A stretch of 5,827 bases of DNA from positions 1 to 5,827 of the forward strand of contig DASWRT010000472.1 in NCBI GenBank assembly GCA_036403035.1, in the 5' to 3' direction. Shown here piece by piece: positions 5,405 through 5,827 of the stretch. This DNA is from DASWRT01 sp036403035 (GTDB lineage Bacteria > Pseudomonadota > Alphaproteobacteria > ATCC43930 > CGMCC-115725). Under the pieces are notes generated by a model that was given only the letters and a program-made list of their open reading frames with translations, ran no database searches and was not told the DNA's origin. The number at the start of each line of letters is the position of its first letter. Positions within the stretch are counted from its first letter, which is position 1. A program made the translations under genes and the position numbers.

Positions 5405-5827
5405 TCAGCCGTCCAAATCCAGCATTACCTGACCCGCGAGCCCGAGCGCGGCGGCGATTTCCTCGACCATCGCACGCGGCCGGTGGCTGACCGGGACGAC
5501 GATCGGGCGTTCGTCCGGCCCCGGCTCCTCCAGCGCCTCGAACTGGCTCTTCATCAGGCCGGTGGGCATGAAGTGCCCTTGCCGTGCCGCCTGCCGCTTC
5601 GCGATCAGCGTCACGGCGCCCTTGAGGTAGACGAGCCGGACGTCGGGCCGGCCGTCGCCGATCAGGACATCGCGGTAGCTGCGCTTCAGCGCCGAGCAGG
5701 CGACCACGCCATGGCCGCCGGCCTGCCGCGTCTTGTCGATCCACGCGGCGATCGCGCGCAGCCACGGCCAACGGTCCTCGTCGGTGAGCGGGATGCCGTT
5801 GCGCATCTTCGCGACGTTGGCCGGCGG
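5405..5827 (-). CDS. gntK: Gluconokinase (N-terminus beyond window)
   Basis: This carbohydrate kinase phosphorylates D-gluconate with ATP to 6-phosphogluconate, feeding the Entner-Doudoroff and pentose phosphate routes in the cytoplasm. The window holds the C-terminal 140 residues of a protein usually about 165-175 long. The frame stays open to the edge, so the ATG at 5806 is internal (residue 8 here). The P-loop lies outside the window. Family hallmarks are clear: PPANVAKMRNGIPLTDEDRWPWL-like start (split here: PPANVAK at 1-7, MRNGIPLTDEDRWPWL at 8-23), ACSALKRSYRD (43-53), VYLKG, then RQGHFMP (82-88) and KSQFEALEEP. The C-terminus is complete, with its stop at 5405-5407. It is the first visible gene of a minus-strand group with the ROK kinase and the HAD phosphatase. 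An 88-base gap to the ROK gene leaves open an internal promoter, though I see none that is convincing. Confidence 0.95.
   Translation of the reverse strand, partial: PPANVAKMRNGIPLTDEDRWPWLRAIAAWIDKTRQAGGHGVVACSALKRSYRDVLIGDGRPDVRLVYLKGAVTLIAKRQAARQGHFMPTGLMKSQFEALEEPGPDERPIVVPVSHRPRAMVEEIAAALGLAGQVMLDLDG

Noticed and set aside
4471..5490. Plus-strand open frame of 339 codons opposite the ROK kinase
   Set aside because: It is antisense to a kinase with all key motifs and is Arg-rich without a domain.

Overview
The window is ordinary-looking, gene-dense chromosomal DNA with high GC content (about two thirds by eye). Codon third positions are G/C-rich throughout, and no gene stands out as compositionally foreign. 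The protein families, and a CTTGAC-type -35 element, suggest an alphaproteobacterium, probably of the Rhizobiales/Hyphomicrobiales. That placement is inferred from gene resemblance, not from a marker gene. Seven protein genes are supported, and both end genes run off the window. I see no RNA gene, mobile element, CRISPR array or origin. No gene-free stretch exceeds about 145 bases.

Layout: (1) On the + strand, bases 1-1610 hold the end of a carbohydrate ABC transporter operon: the C-terminal part of a MalG-type permease, then after 8 bases a complete UgpC/MalK-type ATPase. A hairpin at 1616-1642 sits between this operon and the next gene, which converges on it. (2) On the - strand, bases 1658-3482 hold a two-gene unit: a ribbon-helix-helix (CopG-type) regulator followed by a PHB-depolymerase-family esterase. 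The regulator's start codon lies inside a perfect 16-bp inverted repeat (3476-3511) built from four copies of one hexamer. This is a strong candidate for an autoregulatory operator. (3) On the - strand, bases 3626-5827 hold gluconokinase (5' end cut off by the window), a polyphosphate-glucokinase-like ROK kinase, and a Cof-type HAD phosphatase. The last two overlap by 4 bases (ATGA).

How the genes may work together: the transporter would import a sugar or sugar derivative. The gluconokinase/ROK kinase/HAD phosphatase group would phosphorylate gluconate and probably glucose and dephosphorylate a sugar phosphate. Whether transporter and kinases share a substrate is not shown by the sequence. 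The regulator-esterase unit may link expression of an apparently cytoplasmic polyester or ester hydrolase to an unknown signal. The most interesting item is the operator-like palindrome; nothing else points to an unknown multi-gene system.
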